A stretch of 64,000 nt of DNA from Pectinophora gossypiella (GCF_024362695.1 NC_065426.1:6292236-6356235), one strand, 5' to 3'. Positions 10,768-21,085 are shown, numbered from the stretch's first letter. Made by a program: numbers and translations. The notes: generated from the sequence alone by a model not told the origin.

Positions 10768-10917
10768 ATGTACGGTCACGAGCATGTATACACTTTGGTA
10801 CCATGTCACATTAACTTTTTTGACAAATTGAACTGTAAGTCTCACTAAATGTCAAATATGTTAGTGCGACAGAGTCCTAAAGTGGGTACATTATATTGCT
10901 CATGACTGTACAATCCT
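10768..10917. mobile_element. Family J MITE, copy 1
   Basis: The left end TGTACGGTCACGAGCA and right end TGCTCATGACTGTACA are inverted (14 of 16). About 150 bp, internal GTCACATTAACTTTTTTGAC. Copy 2 is in opposite orientation at 19204-19350. Confidence 0.65.
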
Positions 10918-10924
10918 GGCGGCT

Positions 10925-11055
10925 CCATTACTCAAGCCATAGAAGCGGCCAACCAGCTCGAGACTACAAACACTGTACCGACCCTGCCGGCGTGGTCGAT
11001 GATTTCCCTCATTAGGCGCTTATAGCTGCCCTGTAGCGTCGATTAATTCTTTTAA
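10925..11055 (-). repeat. Family F repeat, reverse
   Basis: GGCGCTTATAGCTGCCCTGT and CTGCCGGCGTGGTCGATGAT on + are the reverse complement of the family F 3' half. Confidence 0.5.
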
Positions 11056-11059
11056 ATAT

Positions 11060-11460
11060 GATTCTCTCAGACGACGCGACGTTCGTTCTTGTCTTTTTGT
11101 AGTGTTAAATATAATTTGCAGAAAATCATTCAAAAAAATGTACGACAATTTCTCAATCAATGTAATATGAAGCGCAAACACTACGGAACATTTCCCTTAT
11201 AGATATATTTCACGAAATCAACTTACGCAAATCCAATCATTTTCAAGCATAATAATATAATTAAATATTCAACGTTTCTAATTACATAACCTAAAAGCGT
11301 GTCATCGTTATAATGTCTCGTACACCGTACCATCGAATTACTGTCAACCTATCATACTACACGATATTGTGATTACGAATAATGTATTCATTCATTGTAA
11401 TAGATTGATTACACGGAAGATGATGGGACAGGAGCGCTGAGCGAGATTCATTTCAACCTA
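11060..11460. other. No recognisable feature
   Basis: AT-rich, nothing supported. Confidence 0.45.
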
Positions 11461-11463
11461 AAA

Positions 11464-11954
11464 TACGGGGTGTTAGTGACATCGTAACGAATACTGAGGG
11501 GGATGATTCGGACCATGATCCTGAGCTGATATCAAGTGAATTTTCCGTCGCAAAATTCATGTTTTTTTTTAGTTTTTTTAAATTATTTTCAATTCTATAC
11601 TTTTGCGATGAAAAATTCCACTTGATATTAACTCAGAATAATTAGCTGAATCATCCCCCTCAGTATTCGTTACGATGTCACTTACACCCCGCACAAGTAC
11701 ATACTGTAGCCATACAAGTAGGTATGGGTGTTAATGACACCGTAACGAATACTGAGGGGGATGATTCAGACCATGATTCTGAGTTGATATCAAGTGGAAT
11801 TTTCAGTCGGAAAATTCATGAATTTTTTTGTTTTTTTTTAAGTTATTTTCTGTTCCATACTTTTGCGACGGAAAATTCCACTTGATATCATCTCAGAATC
11901 ATGGTCTCAATCATCCCTCAAAGTTTTCGTTACGATGTCACTAACACCCTGTAT
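11464..11954. mobile_element. Family B MITE dimer 1
   Basis: Two head-to-tail palindromic units (11464-11692 and 11723-11954) joined by a 30-bp spacer containing CCATACAAGTAGGTAT. Each unit starts GGTGTTA(G/A)TGACA(T/C)CGTAACG and ends with its inverse; inner AATTCCACTTGATAT pairs. The same spacer sits in the dimer at 39929. Confidence 0.8.
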
Positions 11955-11999
11955 AATATTATAATTGAATAAGAATCAGAATTCAACGTAATTGGGTCA

Positions 12000-12195
12000 T
12001 GTACTGGTTTAAGATAAATGATGAAATTCTGATTATTAAATAAAGACAGATCTAAAGCTAAGTAAAAACATTTTCTTTTTTCTATTTATCTTATTTTTTA
12101 ATTTTAATCAAGAAAACGTAATAAGTACGACACTTTTATTACGTTCTTCTATGACGTCACAGTGTGAATTTTTTACTATGTCACTTACACCCCGT
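12000..12195 (-). mobile_element. Family V: interior of a larger relative of family B
   Basis: On the - strand: GTACGGGGTGTAAGTGACAT (a family B terminus), then non-B sequence, then TTTAGATCTGTCTTTATTTA. The same order B-terminus to V is seen at 42380-42515, and V alone at 22060-22175. Confidence 0.55.
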
Positions 12196-12197
12196 AC

Positions 12198-12430
12198 AAG
12201 TACGTAGATGTAGCTATACAAGTACTTATGAATGTACTGAGGGGGATGATTCAGACCATGATTCTGAGTTGATATCAAGTGGAATTTCTTGTCGGGAAAT
12301 TCGTGATATATATTTTTTAAATTATTTTCAGTTCCATACTTTTGAGACCGAAAATTCCACTTGAATTCAACTCAGAATCATGGTCTGAACCATCACTCAA
12401 AGTTTTCGTTACGATGTCACTAACACCCTG
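12198..12430. mobile_element. Family B MITE unit with spacer
   Basis: The spacer ATACAAGTACTTATG (from 12218) leads into a unit lacking its outer 5' terminal repeat and ending TGTCACTAACACCCTGT. Looks like the second half of a dimer. Confidence 0.65.
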
Positions 12431-12434
12431 TCCT

Positions 12435-12676
12435 TTTGTGTTTAAGACGCCCATAACTTAATCCACCATCTAACCAACATAGATAATTGTGATACCCGCG
12501 ACCGACTCCTTTAATGCCGCAGATACATATTAATTTGCTTTTGCGACTGATTATAACCGAGGCGGCTGTAACTACATCGTCTTTAGAGTAGGTGTCAAAT
12601 GGCTGATATAGGTTAGAGACAAACTATATATCTTTGCCTTACAGCGAAAACCACGTAAGCGCCTTCTTAAACCCGA
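12435..12676. other. No recognisable feature
   Basis: Nothing supported. Confidence 0.4.
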
Positions 12677-12992
12677 CCTCCGTGGTCCAGTGGTTGAGCG
12701 CTAGGCTCACGATCCGAAGGTCCTGGGTTTGAATGCCGGTGGGGACATATCACAAGAATTACTTTGTGACCCCCAGTTTGGTTAGGACATTACAGGCTGA
12801 TCACCTGATTGTCCAAAAGTAAGATAATCCGTGCTTCGGAAGGCACGTTAAGCCGTTGGTCCCTGTTACTACTTACTGATGTATGTAGTCGTTACATGAG
12901 CCATGTCAGGAATCTTTGGCGGCTCAATAGTAACCCTGACACCAGGGTTGATGAGGTTGGTACTCCACCTCACAACCTAACCGATAGAAGGA
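12677..12992 (+). mobile_element. Family A SINE, full length
   Basis: The head CCTCCGTGGTCCAGTGGTTG and GGGTTTGAATGCCGGTGGGG lead into the core CGTGCTTCGGAAGGCACGTT and an end at CTCACAACCTAACCGATAG. Confidence 0.85.
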
Positions 12993-13009
12993 GATGTTTT
13001 ATGTAGAGG

Positions 13010-13105
13010 TTGCTACCGTAGCAATAAGGCCGCCATTTGTGCCATTTATTTTCGTATGTCGTTTGTCTTGTATGTGCCGTTTATGCAATAAAGTTTCGTC
13101 GTTTC
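13010..13105 (+). repeat. Family S LINE-type 3' tail
   Basis: GCAATAAGGCCGCCATTTGT ... TTATGCAATAAAG. Relatives at 21190-21315 and 46722-46845. Confidence 0.55.
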
Positions 13106-13146
13106 CATATCTTTGGTCTATGGATTCCAGACCACTTTTTCCGATA

Positions 13147-13220
13147 TGTCCCTACCGGGATTTGAACCCGGGACCTCCAGATCGTCAGCCCAACGCTCAA
13201 ACCACTGCAGCACGGAAGCC
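13147..13220 (-). mobile_element. tRNA-like SINE head
   Basis: The - strand GGCTTCCGTGCTGCAGTGGT ... GGGTTCAAATCCCGG looks like a tRNA, but its two ends do not pair into an acceptor stem. Head of a family A-like SINE, body missing. Confidence 0.65.
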
Positions 13221-13224
13221 AACT

Positions 13225-13600
13225 TTATGACCTATACTGTGACAGGTTCACCATAGTTTTACTGAATTAAGAATGCAAATAGACCTTATAAAGTATTGCT
13301 TATTCTACGCTATAACTGAACCTCGTAAGTTCAACACAAGTAACTTCCGAACCCTACCCAGAATATTTCAACAACGATCCCTGTTTCAATCCGGTTGACA
13401 CTTCGGTTCCATTTGACATGGGATGGGGTGTGTTTGTTTACATTTTGTTTCTTTGTACTTTGAAGATTCTATATCTTGCTTTTGTACTTACTTCTCTGTA
13501 TTTTGGTATGTAATGTTTTACACCACTGATGTATTATGTTCCTACAGTACTGGTGGAACTGATATTAGGCAACCAATTACTAAATTGTATAACATTTTTT
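13225..13600. other. No recognisable feature
   Basis: The 142-codon frame starting 13423 is Cys/Phe-rich, runs into repeats D and T, and is judged spurious. Confidence 0.45.
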
Positions 13601-13605
13601 TGTTT

Positions 13606-13995
13606 ATTTTTAAAAGAACGTCTAAGGCCTTATGCCGAGGTTTTTCCTGCAGCTTCTTTCCCCCGGCTATACAGTTTGTGAGAAGCTGCAGTAGTTTTAG
13701 GCGGATAAGACGTTCGTTATGTAAAAAATACGATTTCAAGTGTAACTATGTTACTTACTTTATTATTATTATTGTATGTCTTTTTCATATCTCGGGCCTA
13801 TGGAGGCCCGGACTTTTGGAAGGCGTGCGTGGGGCCGAAGCCAGCACGTAGAGGCCCCTTAAGACAGTTTAATCTAAATGTGGTGTGACACCAACCGGCG
13901 ATTATCCCTGTATGCACTATGGGAGTGCACCCAAAGACAATCCCCGGTTCGTGTAGGACTATTATTATTATAATTACTGAATAAAGATATGTTTG
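13606..13995 (+). repeat. Family D repeat with nested family T
   Basis: D: AGAACGTCTAAGGCCTTATG, GAGAAGCTGCAGTAGTTTTA, GACGTTCGTTATGTAAAAA. T (about 13760-13970: CGGGCCTATGGAGGCCCGGA to CCCCGGTTCGTGTAGGACTA) splits the D tail, whose end resumes as TGAATAAAGATATGTTTGAA. The uninterrupted D is at 16810-16995. Confidence 0.65.
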
Positions 13996-14193
13996 AATTT
14001 GAGTAACATTCATTTTACCACTTTTCAGTTACATACCACCAGTATGGACATGGCCAGTACACATAAAGTGGATCTCACGAACATAAGTCCCGGGCACGCT
14101 GAGAGTAGTACCGTCTTCTGCCGTCCTCCAGTCGACGGTCGCTCTCAGATATAAGTTAGATATATCTGAAGTACCTACCGGACCTTGCCTTCC

Positions 14194-14358
14194 GAGCTTC
14201 GGAAGGCACGTTAAGCCGTTGGTTCTGGTTACTACTTACTGATGTGTTAGTAGTCGTTACATGAACCATGTCACGGGCCTTTTGCGGCTCAATAATAACG
14301 CTGACACCAGGGTTAATGAGGTTGGTCATCCACCTCACAACCCATACGATAGAAAAAG
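14194..14358 (+). mobile_element. Family A SINE, 5'-truncated
   Basis: CTTCGGAAGGCACGTTAAGC to CTCACAACCCATACGATAG. It immediately precedes the 16-bp minisatellite. Confidence 0.75.
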
Positions 14359-14395
14359 AAGAAGGACCTTGTCTTACATCATGAATATTAGACAT

Positions 14396-14560
14396 TCTGC
14401 GAATTGGACAATTTGCGAACTGGACATTTTGCGAATTGGACCATTTGCAAACTGGACATTCTGCGAATTGGACATTATGCGAACTGGACATTTTGCGAAT
14501 TGGACATTCTGCTAATTGGACATTTTGCGACCGCTTGACATTTTCCGAATTGTACATTCT
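14396..14560. repeat. 16-bp minisatellite, about ten units
   Basis: Unit GCGAA(T/C)TGGACATTnT repeated about ten times with point changes, decaying at both ends. Both strands stay open through it, giving spurious N-V-Q-F-A-E-C-P type frames. Confidence 0.85.
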
Positions 14561-15220
14561 GCGCCTAAACGCCTCTACGGTCGATTGAGGGTTCAGCTTT
14601 GCCCACAGCACTACGTAAATGACACGAGCATGCTTACTGGGAGATCCACAATTTTCTTTTGTCAATATTGTTAAAAAAAAAATATTATGTAGAACATTCT
14701 GCAGTGAAAAAAATGCTTAACTTGCAGGAGAACATTATTTACACTCAAGTTGTAAACTTCAATTAATTTGTGGTGAATGTAATGAACTTTTCTTTGTTCT
14801 AACATAACTTTGATACAAACTACCACATTAGAAGTTAGAGGAAGTTCTGAAACGTATGAGTTTAGATTTTTACATAAGAGAATTTAATATTTTTACATTA
14901 TTACGTACATAAATATATACAGCCGTGGTAGCCCAGTTGCAAGAGCGTTTGACTCTCGCAGGTCGCAGGTTCGAAACCCTGTTATAATATGTAACTGACG
15001 CCACTGATAAGTAGAATTGTAAGTAATCTGGGAGTTTAAAGGGATCTCATTGAAGCAATTCACTTAAAAAGCAATTTCAAGCTGTGACAACTTACAAGCT
15101 GTCTTCTGCACATGCAAAGTTACAGACAATAAAAAAAGGTTAAGAGCTAATTCAATTACAAGTAGTCACAACATGTACAATCAAGTGAACAAGAAAAACA
15201 GGATATAAACTATATAAAAA
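14560..15220 (+). other. Mostly unassigned; family H SINE head at 14926
   Basis: 14926-14996: GCCGTGGTAGCCCAGTTGCA, GCAGGTTCGAAACCCTG, a tRNA-like head without its SINE body. Elsewhere nothing. Confidence 0.5.
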
Positions 15221-15847
15221 AATAATAGAAATAATTTAACAAAAAGCAGCCAGTGCAATGTTTTATATGTATTTAAGGGCATAGTAATGTCAAGACCACA
15301 AAATTAAAAATTTTGAAAAAACCCACGACGGTAAAAATATCATCGAAAAAGAATAAAACAACTCAAAACCCCCGACTTAACCCAATTATTATGTTACGAA
15401 ATATTATAATAGACCTAAAAATACTTTCTAAAAAAAGAGTTGATAATGTTGATATCTCGAGAAATCGGTAATAGATATACTTAAGTACCTAAACAATGAA
15501 TATGGATGTTTACAGTTTTTTCCTAACGTGTCTGTTTCTCGAAGATATACTTAAATGGAGCTATAATAATTTTACCATAATACATAACCGAGGAATATCC
15601 TCATTGTCTCAGAACATGAACTCATCAAACACAAACCCGTTATTGAAAACCGCATCAAAATCGGATCATTAGTTTAGAAGATAGGTGGGAACATTACTTT
15701 TGCACAAACGCACACACAAACAAACATCTCTCACCCTAAACGCATATACCTGCTCCGTTCCGTCGTGGGTAATAAATGCACTATGCCCTTAAATGCATAT
15801 AAAAACATTGCACTGGCTGATTTTTGTGAAATTATTTCTATTATTAT
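15221..15847. mobile_element. Long-TIR non-autonomous element, about 627 bp
   Basis: The left arm 15221-15293 (AATAATAGAAATAATTT, CAGCCAGTGCAATGTTTT, TTTAAGGGCATAGT) is mirrored at 15776-15847 (ACTATGCCCTTAAA, AACATTGCACTGGCTG, AAATTATTTCTATTATT). Terminal repeats about 70 bp with few mismatches. The interior holds a family P piece (AAACCGCATCAAAATCGGAT) and no protein. Confidence 0.7.
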
Positions 15848-15849
15848 TA

Positions 15850-16440
15850 CGTCAGATAGCAATGTTGTTTTAGATGAATTTCCACTGATCAGGTGAGTGA
15901 GTGGCTTTGTAGTTGCACGGGAGTCTATTTTGCGTTACTTGAAGCAATCCACATAATCTTAAAATTTTTACTAAGGTAAATCACCCACTCAAGATTAGGC
16001 TATTTGCCCTATCATGCTCTTAAACGACAGCACGTCTGAATTTTACAGTTTAAAAAAGGTTGCCACATTGCATCGTGTACGAACTCAATATGAAATCTAG
16101 GCCGCAATGGTACACCGGAGCTTAACCTTAATTAATGTCTGGGCCGGTACCTTGAAACAAAGACGGTTAAACCTACCAATCTAATTGTAGACTGTAGACC
16201 CTCAATTCAACATAAAGCCCAAAGGTAACGTCAAACACAATCCTTCCAAGTCAAATAGATGATTTGAACAAGTCCTCTATTATATATTCAAGAGGGCTAT
16301 CAATATTGATTTTGCTGAATCAATGGACGTGCTCGCATGCTAATGGTAAATTAGAATATGGTTTATCTAACTTCAACGTCTCCTAAAAAATACACACCAA
16401 CTTAATAGACGATTAAATCACGTACGACCAATAGGCTTGA
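15850..16440. other. No recognisable feature
   Basis: Nothing supported. Confidence 0.45.
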
Positions 16441-16443
16441 TGA

Positions 16444-16775
16444 TGACCTCTGTGGTCCAGTGCTTGAGCGCTCGCGGAGGTCCCGGGTTTTATTCTCGAT
16501 GGGGACATACCACAAAAATTACTTTGTGATCCCTACTCTGGTTAGGACATTACTGGCTGATCACCAGATTCTCCGAAAGTAAGATGATCCGTGCTTCGGA
16601 AGGCACGTTAAGCCGTTGGTCCCGGTTACTACTTGCTGATGTACGTAAGTAAGTAGTCGTTATATGACCCATGTGACCCATTTTAATTAAAAAAAAGGCA
16701 GGGGCCTTTGGCGGCTCAGTGACACCAGGGTTGATGAGGGTTGGTAATTCACCTCACAACCCACACGATAGAAGA
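16444..16775 (+). mobile_element. Family A SINE, full length with internal insertion
   Basis: The head CCTCTGTGGTCCAGTGCTTG and core CGTGCTTCGGAAGGCACGTT lead to the end CAACCCACACGATAGAAG. About 20 bp (TTTTAATTAAAAAAAAGGCA) interrupt the body near 16681. Confidence 0.8.
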
Positions 16776-16809
16776 GTAGGCTTGATCATGCAACAATATT
16801 TTATGTTTA

Positions 16810-16995
16810 TTTATTTTTTTAAAGAACGTCTAGGGCCCTGCGCCGAGGTTTTTCTTGCAGCTTCTTTTCCCCGGCTATACAGGTTGTGAGAAGCTGCAGT
16901 AGTTTTAGGCGGATGAGACGTTCGTTATGTAAAAATTGACGATTCAAAGTGTAACTATGTTACCAACTGAATATAGATATTTTTGAATTTGAATT
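16810..16995 (+). repeat. Family D repeat, uninterrupted
   Basis: AGAACGTCTAGGGCCCTGCG to GAAGCTGCAGTAGTTTTAGG, ending GATATTTTTGAATTTGAATT, a LINE-like 3' tail. Other copies: 28852-28925 (-), 29416-29446 (-), 34438-34560 (-), 49688-49856 (+). Confidence 0.65.
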
Positions 16996-17029
16996 TAAAT
17001 CACCCATCTGATCCTTATTTTACATGACT

Positions 17030-17180
17030 AGTTGTAGATTTGGCGCAGATGGATCTACTTGGTCGGACAAATGGGAAGCGCTACCGGTGTAAAATTTCAA
17101 GATAACAGGCTTGAAGGTGCCCCATTGGCCGCTGAAAGAATGAGTCGACCACAGTGGGCCGATAGCAACAAGCGCTGAAG
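17030..17180 (+). repeat. Family F repeat, diverged
   Basis: GTCGGACAAATGGGAAGCGC, AACAGGCTTGAAGGTGCCCC, GATAGCAACAAGCGCTGAAG. Confidence 0.55.
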
Positions 17181-17199
17181 GAGGGTAATCCGGGGGGGA

Positions 17200-17911
17200 G
17201 GGATAATTGTACTGTCATCATCATCATCATCATCAGCCGTACGACGCCCACAGGATCTCCACGACGATCGGTCCTGCGCTGCCCGCTTCCAGTGGCTTCC
17301 CGCTACCTTCACCAGGTCGTCGGTCCACCTTGTAGCGGGCCTACCCACTGAGCGTCGTCCGACACGTAGTCGCCATTCCATAACCCTTCCGCCCCAGCGG
17401 CCATCGGTTCTCCTCGCTATGTGTCCTGCCCACTGCCACTTCAGCTTTGCAATTCTCCGAGCTATGTCGGTGACTTTAGTTCTCCTGCGGATCTCCTCAT
17501 TTCTGATTCGATCGAGCAGGGAAATACCGAGCATAGCTCTCTCCATTGCCCGCTGAGCGACACCGAGCCTCCTCACGAGACCCATAGTAAGCGGCCACGT
17601 CTCACTGCCGTAGGGCATCACTGGCAACACGCACTGGTCAAAGACTTTCGTCTTGAGACACTGAGGTAATTTGGACGAGAAGATATTCCGCAGCTTCCCG
17701 AACGCTGCCCATCCGAGTTGGATCCGACGAGAGATCTCTTTCTCGAAGTTGGACTTACCTAACTGGATTATTTGTCCTAGGTAAATGTACTGGTCTACTA
17801 CTTCGAGTGTAACGTTCCCAACCTGAACTGGAGTGGATGCGACATGGTCGTTGGACATAATTTTTGTCTTTGCCATGTTCATGCTAAGACCCACTCGTTG
17901 GGATGCGTTAC
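17200..17911 (-). pseudogene. LINE ORF2 3' half with ATG-repeat tail (RTE-like)
   Basis: The longest LINE frame in the window, about 235 codons on the - strand. It opens A-S-Q-R-V-G-L-S-M-N-M-A-K-T-K, continues DQYIYLGQII and VLPVMPYGSETWPL, and ends with the W-A-G-H-I-A-R and VGRPATRWTDDLVKVAG motifs. It closes in a run of Asp codons (CAT)n at 17218-17235, the microsatellite tail that RTE-type elements use as 3' end. The catalytic RT part lies upstream and is missing, so it is inactive. Confidence 0.8.
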
Positions 17912-17929
17912 AATTGTACTGTATTCAAG

Positions 17930-17995
17930 TGTTATGTCTGATTGTTGGAATTTAAGTCTATGCAATAAAGTATATTTGATTTGATTTTGATTCTG
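17930..17995 (+). repeat. Retroelement 3' tail
   Basis: ATGCAATAAAGTATATTTGA followed by TTTGATTTTGATT. Source unknown. Confidence 0.5.
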
Positions 17996-17999
17996 AAAT

Positions 18000-18945
18000 C
18001 CCTTGACACCATGAGGTTCATCATATTCATCTTAGTTCTTCGTTTCAACAACGGTTGCAAGTTCTCTTCGATTACTTTTGAATTACTGGCTTGAGTCTAG
18101 GTTTGTATCTTTGAACTTCTACTGCCTTATTACAAAACTTGGTTTAAAGGATTGTACCAGGTTTACCACTAGGTTTAAATTAAATAAACTTGTAGTAGAT
18201 TCTTTTATCTTATTATTAAACACTAATTATAAAATATTTGTTACAACATGTACGTACAATAGCCTTTTTCCCGCTATATGATAAAGTCTTTTTAGAGGCG
18301 TCTGTAGTCTGTACCCGCGCATTATAGGTTAACCTTTTTTATATCCTTGTTACTCAATGACAACTGTCAACATGACCGTCTGTACCACTTGCGTTTCGGT
18401 TTTCATTATAAATTTGCGTTTGGTTACACTACACTACAAAACCCACCTCGACTAAATCTAATGAGTATGAAAAAACGAGGTACTTAAGATAAAAGCATAG
18501 AGTAAGTGTCAATTCCAAACGCCACGTTCCTTAACCGCAAGCTAAAAAACATCATAAATTATTCCATGAAAAAGCCAAATAAAGGGGAAATTTTTCGTCA
18601 ACAAAACATCTTTCGACCTTCGCTTCGTAATATCCTGCGTAAAGAATCTTTACCAATGCGAGGATTTTAGCAGATGTCAAATATTAATAAGGAGAGAACA
18701 CGACATTAGGATTTTGATTAACCACGCCTCGTATCTTCCATTCTGCCTACGACGTTCGTTATCACGGATATAGGAACGACGGTGAAGCGTCTTTGGGTAC
18801 CTACAGTTAAGAAGTATTTTTAAACAACTTCAAATCGAAGACGGTTGTAAATTTTACCCATTACGGCCCCGATGCCTGCAGACTCCTCTTAATTTTATTT
18901 TAAGTTACTTATATTATTCGTCATTTTCATACCCTTCGAAAAGGA
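18000..18945. other. No recognisable feature
   Basis: AT-rich; nothing supported on either strand. Confidence 0.45.
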
Positions 18946-18949
18946 AAGG

Positions 18950-19145
18950 GACGGATGATTGACAACTGTTAATATTAAAACGAATGAATAACCAGGGACA
19001 ATAAAAAAGGCATCTCGCTGATATGCAACCCGTTTGACGTGTGCTGTCAACTTAAATCTGTCGAATTATAGGCCAGTATACAATTTTGGGGGACTTTATA
19101 AATTTCTGCCTAAAATTGACGTGTGTTCAATAACGATAAGAAAAT
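18950..19145 (+). repeat. Family U repeat
   Basis: GGGACGGATGATTGACAACT, GGCATCTCGCTGATATGCAA; inverted relative at 43525-43640. Confidence 0.5.
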
Positions 19146-19203
19146 GACAGGTAATTAAAATTAAATTACGAGTATATAGTGTGTACTGGAATCAACACCA
19201 ATA

Positions 19204-19350
19204 TGTACAGTCATGAGCAATGTACCCACTTTAGAACTCTGTCGCACTATCATATTTGACATTTAATGAGACTTACGGTTTAATTTGTCAAAAAAGTTAA
19301 TGTGACATGGTTTCAAAGTGTATACATACTAGTACTCGTGACCGTATAAT
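19204..19350. mobile_element. Family J MITE, copy 2
   Basis: Starts TGTACAGTCATGAGCA and ends CTCGTGACCGTA; reverse of 10768-10917. Confidence 0.6.
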
Positions 19351-19384
19351 ATTCTTGACATTGAAAAATATTCATGTGTCTATA

Positions 19385-19460
19385 CGTAGTTCATCTTGCG
19401 ATGGATGTACCTCTGACTACCCCAATCGGGATTTAATTTGAGCTTATATTATTATGTTTA
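19385..19460 (+). repeat. Family G piece
   Basis: AGTTCATCTTGCGATGGATG and TCTGACTACCCCAATCGGGA. Confidence 0.6.
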
Positions 19461-19709
19461 GTCGAAGTATGATTTCATTGACGTCTTTCATTTCTAAAAA
19501 CTCTCCTCTGTACATTTGTCGCGTTCAGGTGGGTAGTGGAGTCTATGAAGGGTTTCACTTCTAAATTGGCAGGGACAAGTCCGAATATGATGTTTTTTTT
19601 TTTCTTATCTAGGGGTATTTTTTATATCATTTCAAATCAGACACATCTTGAGTGGAGTAAATAAATATTTCGATCAAATAAAAAAATGTTTTCATTATTA
19701 TTATTTTTT

Positions 19710-19808
19710 CAATTTGACATAATTTGTTGGCATTGCGCACTTATTTTCAATTCAAATTGCAATATTGCTTTTTTAGACGAATTGCTTTAATGTGGCCTTT
19801 TTAACCCC
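19710..19808. mobile_element. Family K MITE, right part
   Basis: TTGGCATTGCGCACTTATTT through AATTGCAATATTGC and GTGGCCTTTTTAACCCC matches the right half of the element at 53591-53740. The left terminal repeat is not recognisable. Confidence 0.55.
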
Positions 19809-19829
19809 AGGTCCCTTCCACGTTGCCAC

Positions 19830-20180
19830 ACATCCTGGTCCTTATAAGTCGCATTACACACATACCACGTCTCGTTCTCTTGTCTCTTATGAGACGAATA
19901 TTAAGCGCCCCAAGGATATTTACAAGGAAATAAAAATGTTTTGACGCCATTTTTATTGTACTGTGTGCGGCGCGAATGTTGAACAGGGTCTAAATAGCTT
20001 GTACGCGCGTTTTATCGAGTCAATTCGAGTGACTCCAGTGACTTAATGTAGAGTGTTATCGAGTCAGGAGTCACTCAAAACATGGGGTTGACGTTCTAGC
20101 GTCGTTATTGAAAATAAAGTAGGTATTAACAAAGCTGTTGTTGCTATGTTCTTGTGGGTAAACAACAAATATACATCTTA
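19830..20180. other. No recognisable feature
   Basis: One local repeat of TTATCGAGTCA / GAGTCACTC motifs at 20010-20075, otherwise nothing. Confidence 0.4.
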
Positions 20181-20184
20181 ATTA

Positions 20185-20375
20185 AAAAGTGGAGTAGGTT
20201 GATCCATAATCATCATCATCTCATCAGTCATCCCGTGATCATGGCACTTGCAACAGTATCGAAATATCGGGAGTCTCATATCCCTACTTTAAACGCGGTA
20301 AGAACCCGTTATTATGTGTTTTAATTATGATATTAACCGCGTAAACTTAAAACAATACAACATACGTATTGTTTT
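20185..20375 (+). mobile_element. Family C element, single right arm plus rearranged loop
   Basis: CGGGAGTCTCATATCCCTAC to CCGCGTAAACTTAAAACAAT matches the right arm at 2856. The preceding part (GTCATCCCGTGATCATGGCA) is the loop of that copy in inverted orientation. Confidence 0.6.
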
Positions 20376-20574
20376 AAGTACCATAAGTTGTACAATATTG
20401 ATGATGGTCTATAACATGGCATTACGGCTAATATCCCCGAAAGGGTCAGCTTCTTTAATTTTATAACAAATATATTTTCCTCTACTTTTGACAATCAAAT
20501 ACTTATTAGCAATGTTAATAAAATATATAAAAAATAAAAATAAATATACACAATTTAATATATAAATATTTGTA

Positions 20575-20752
20575 AATATGTCACAATTTGTCAATATGTT
20601 TGTACATATGTGTGTTTGTATGTGTGTGTGTGTGTTTGTTTGTGTGTTGTGTGTATGTATGTGGGTGTTGTGTGTATGTTTGTGTTTGTATGTTTGTATG
20701 TGTTTGTGTGTATTTGTGTATGTGTGTTTGTGTGTATGTGTATGTGTATTAA
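20575..20752. repeat. TG microsatellite, imperfect
   Basis: (TG)n broken by TTTG and TATG. The 115-codon frame through it is an artefact. Confidence 0.9.
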
Positions 20753-20984
20753 AGTTTTTTTTTATTGAGATATTCTTATTAGCATATAATACTTTACAAT
20801 TTTATATCAATCAAAATTGCATCTACGTCCCTCCAAACTCCAACCAAAGAAAACAATCTCCCGCCTACAAACATTTTTCTTTTTTCCGTATTTTTAATTC
20901 CGGCCAGTGTTGCATTGTCTCGTAAACATTTTTACTCTGAGATTTTACTCGATTAGAATGACCTTACACTATGGCAAAGTTAGT

Positions 20985-21085
20985 TATAGTTACACCCACG
21001 TCAGCTACATTTAAGTCCCATGTGAGGGACGAACCTATTGGCATTATCGGGCACAAATACTGGAGACCATATTATATCAATTAAC
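20985..21085 (+). repeat. Family O repeat, copy 1
   Basis: See copy at 57975; shared CAGCTAC and GATATCAATTA-like landmarks. Confidence 0.45.

Noticed and set aside
13147..13220. Possible tRNA gene on the - strand
   Set aside because: It has a B-box-like GGTTCAAATCC, but the two ends do not pair into an acceptor stem and the same head recurs in many SINE copies.
13423..13851. 142-codon frame
   Set aside because: Ends inside repeats D and T and has no motif; chance frame.
14156..14665. 169-codon frame on the - strand
   Set aside because: Runs through the 16-bp minisatellite and a SINE; no conserved domain.
14926..14996. Possible tRNA gene on the + strand
   Set aside because: Matches the head of family H SINEs; no closed acceptor stem.
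20578..20925. 115-codon Cys/Val-rich frame
   Set aside because: Translation of the TG microsatellite plus flank.
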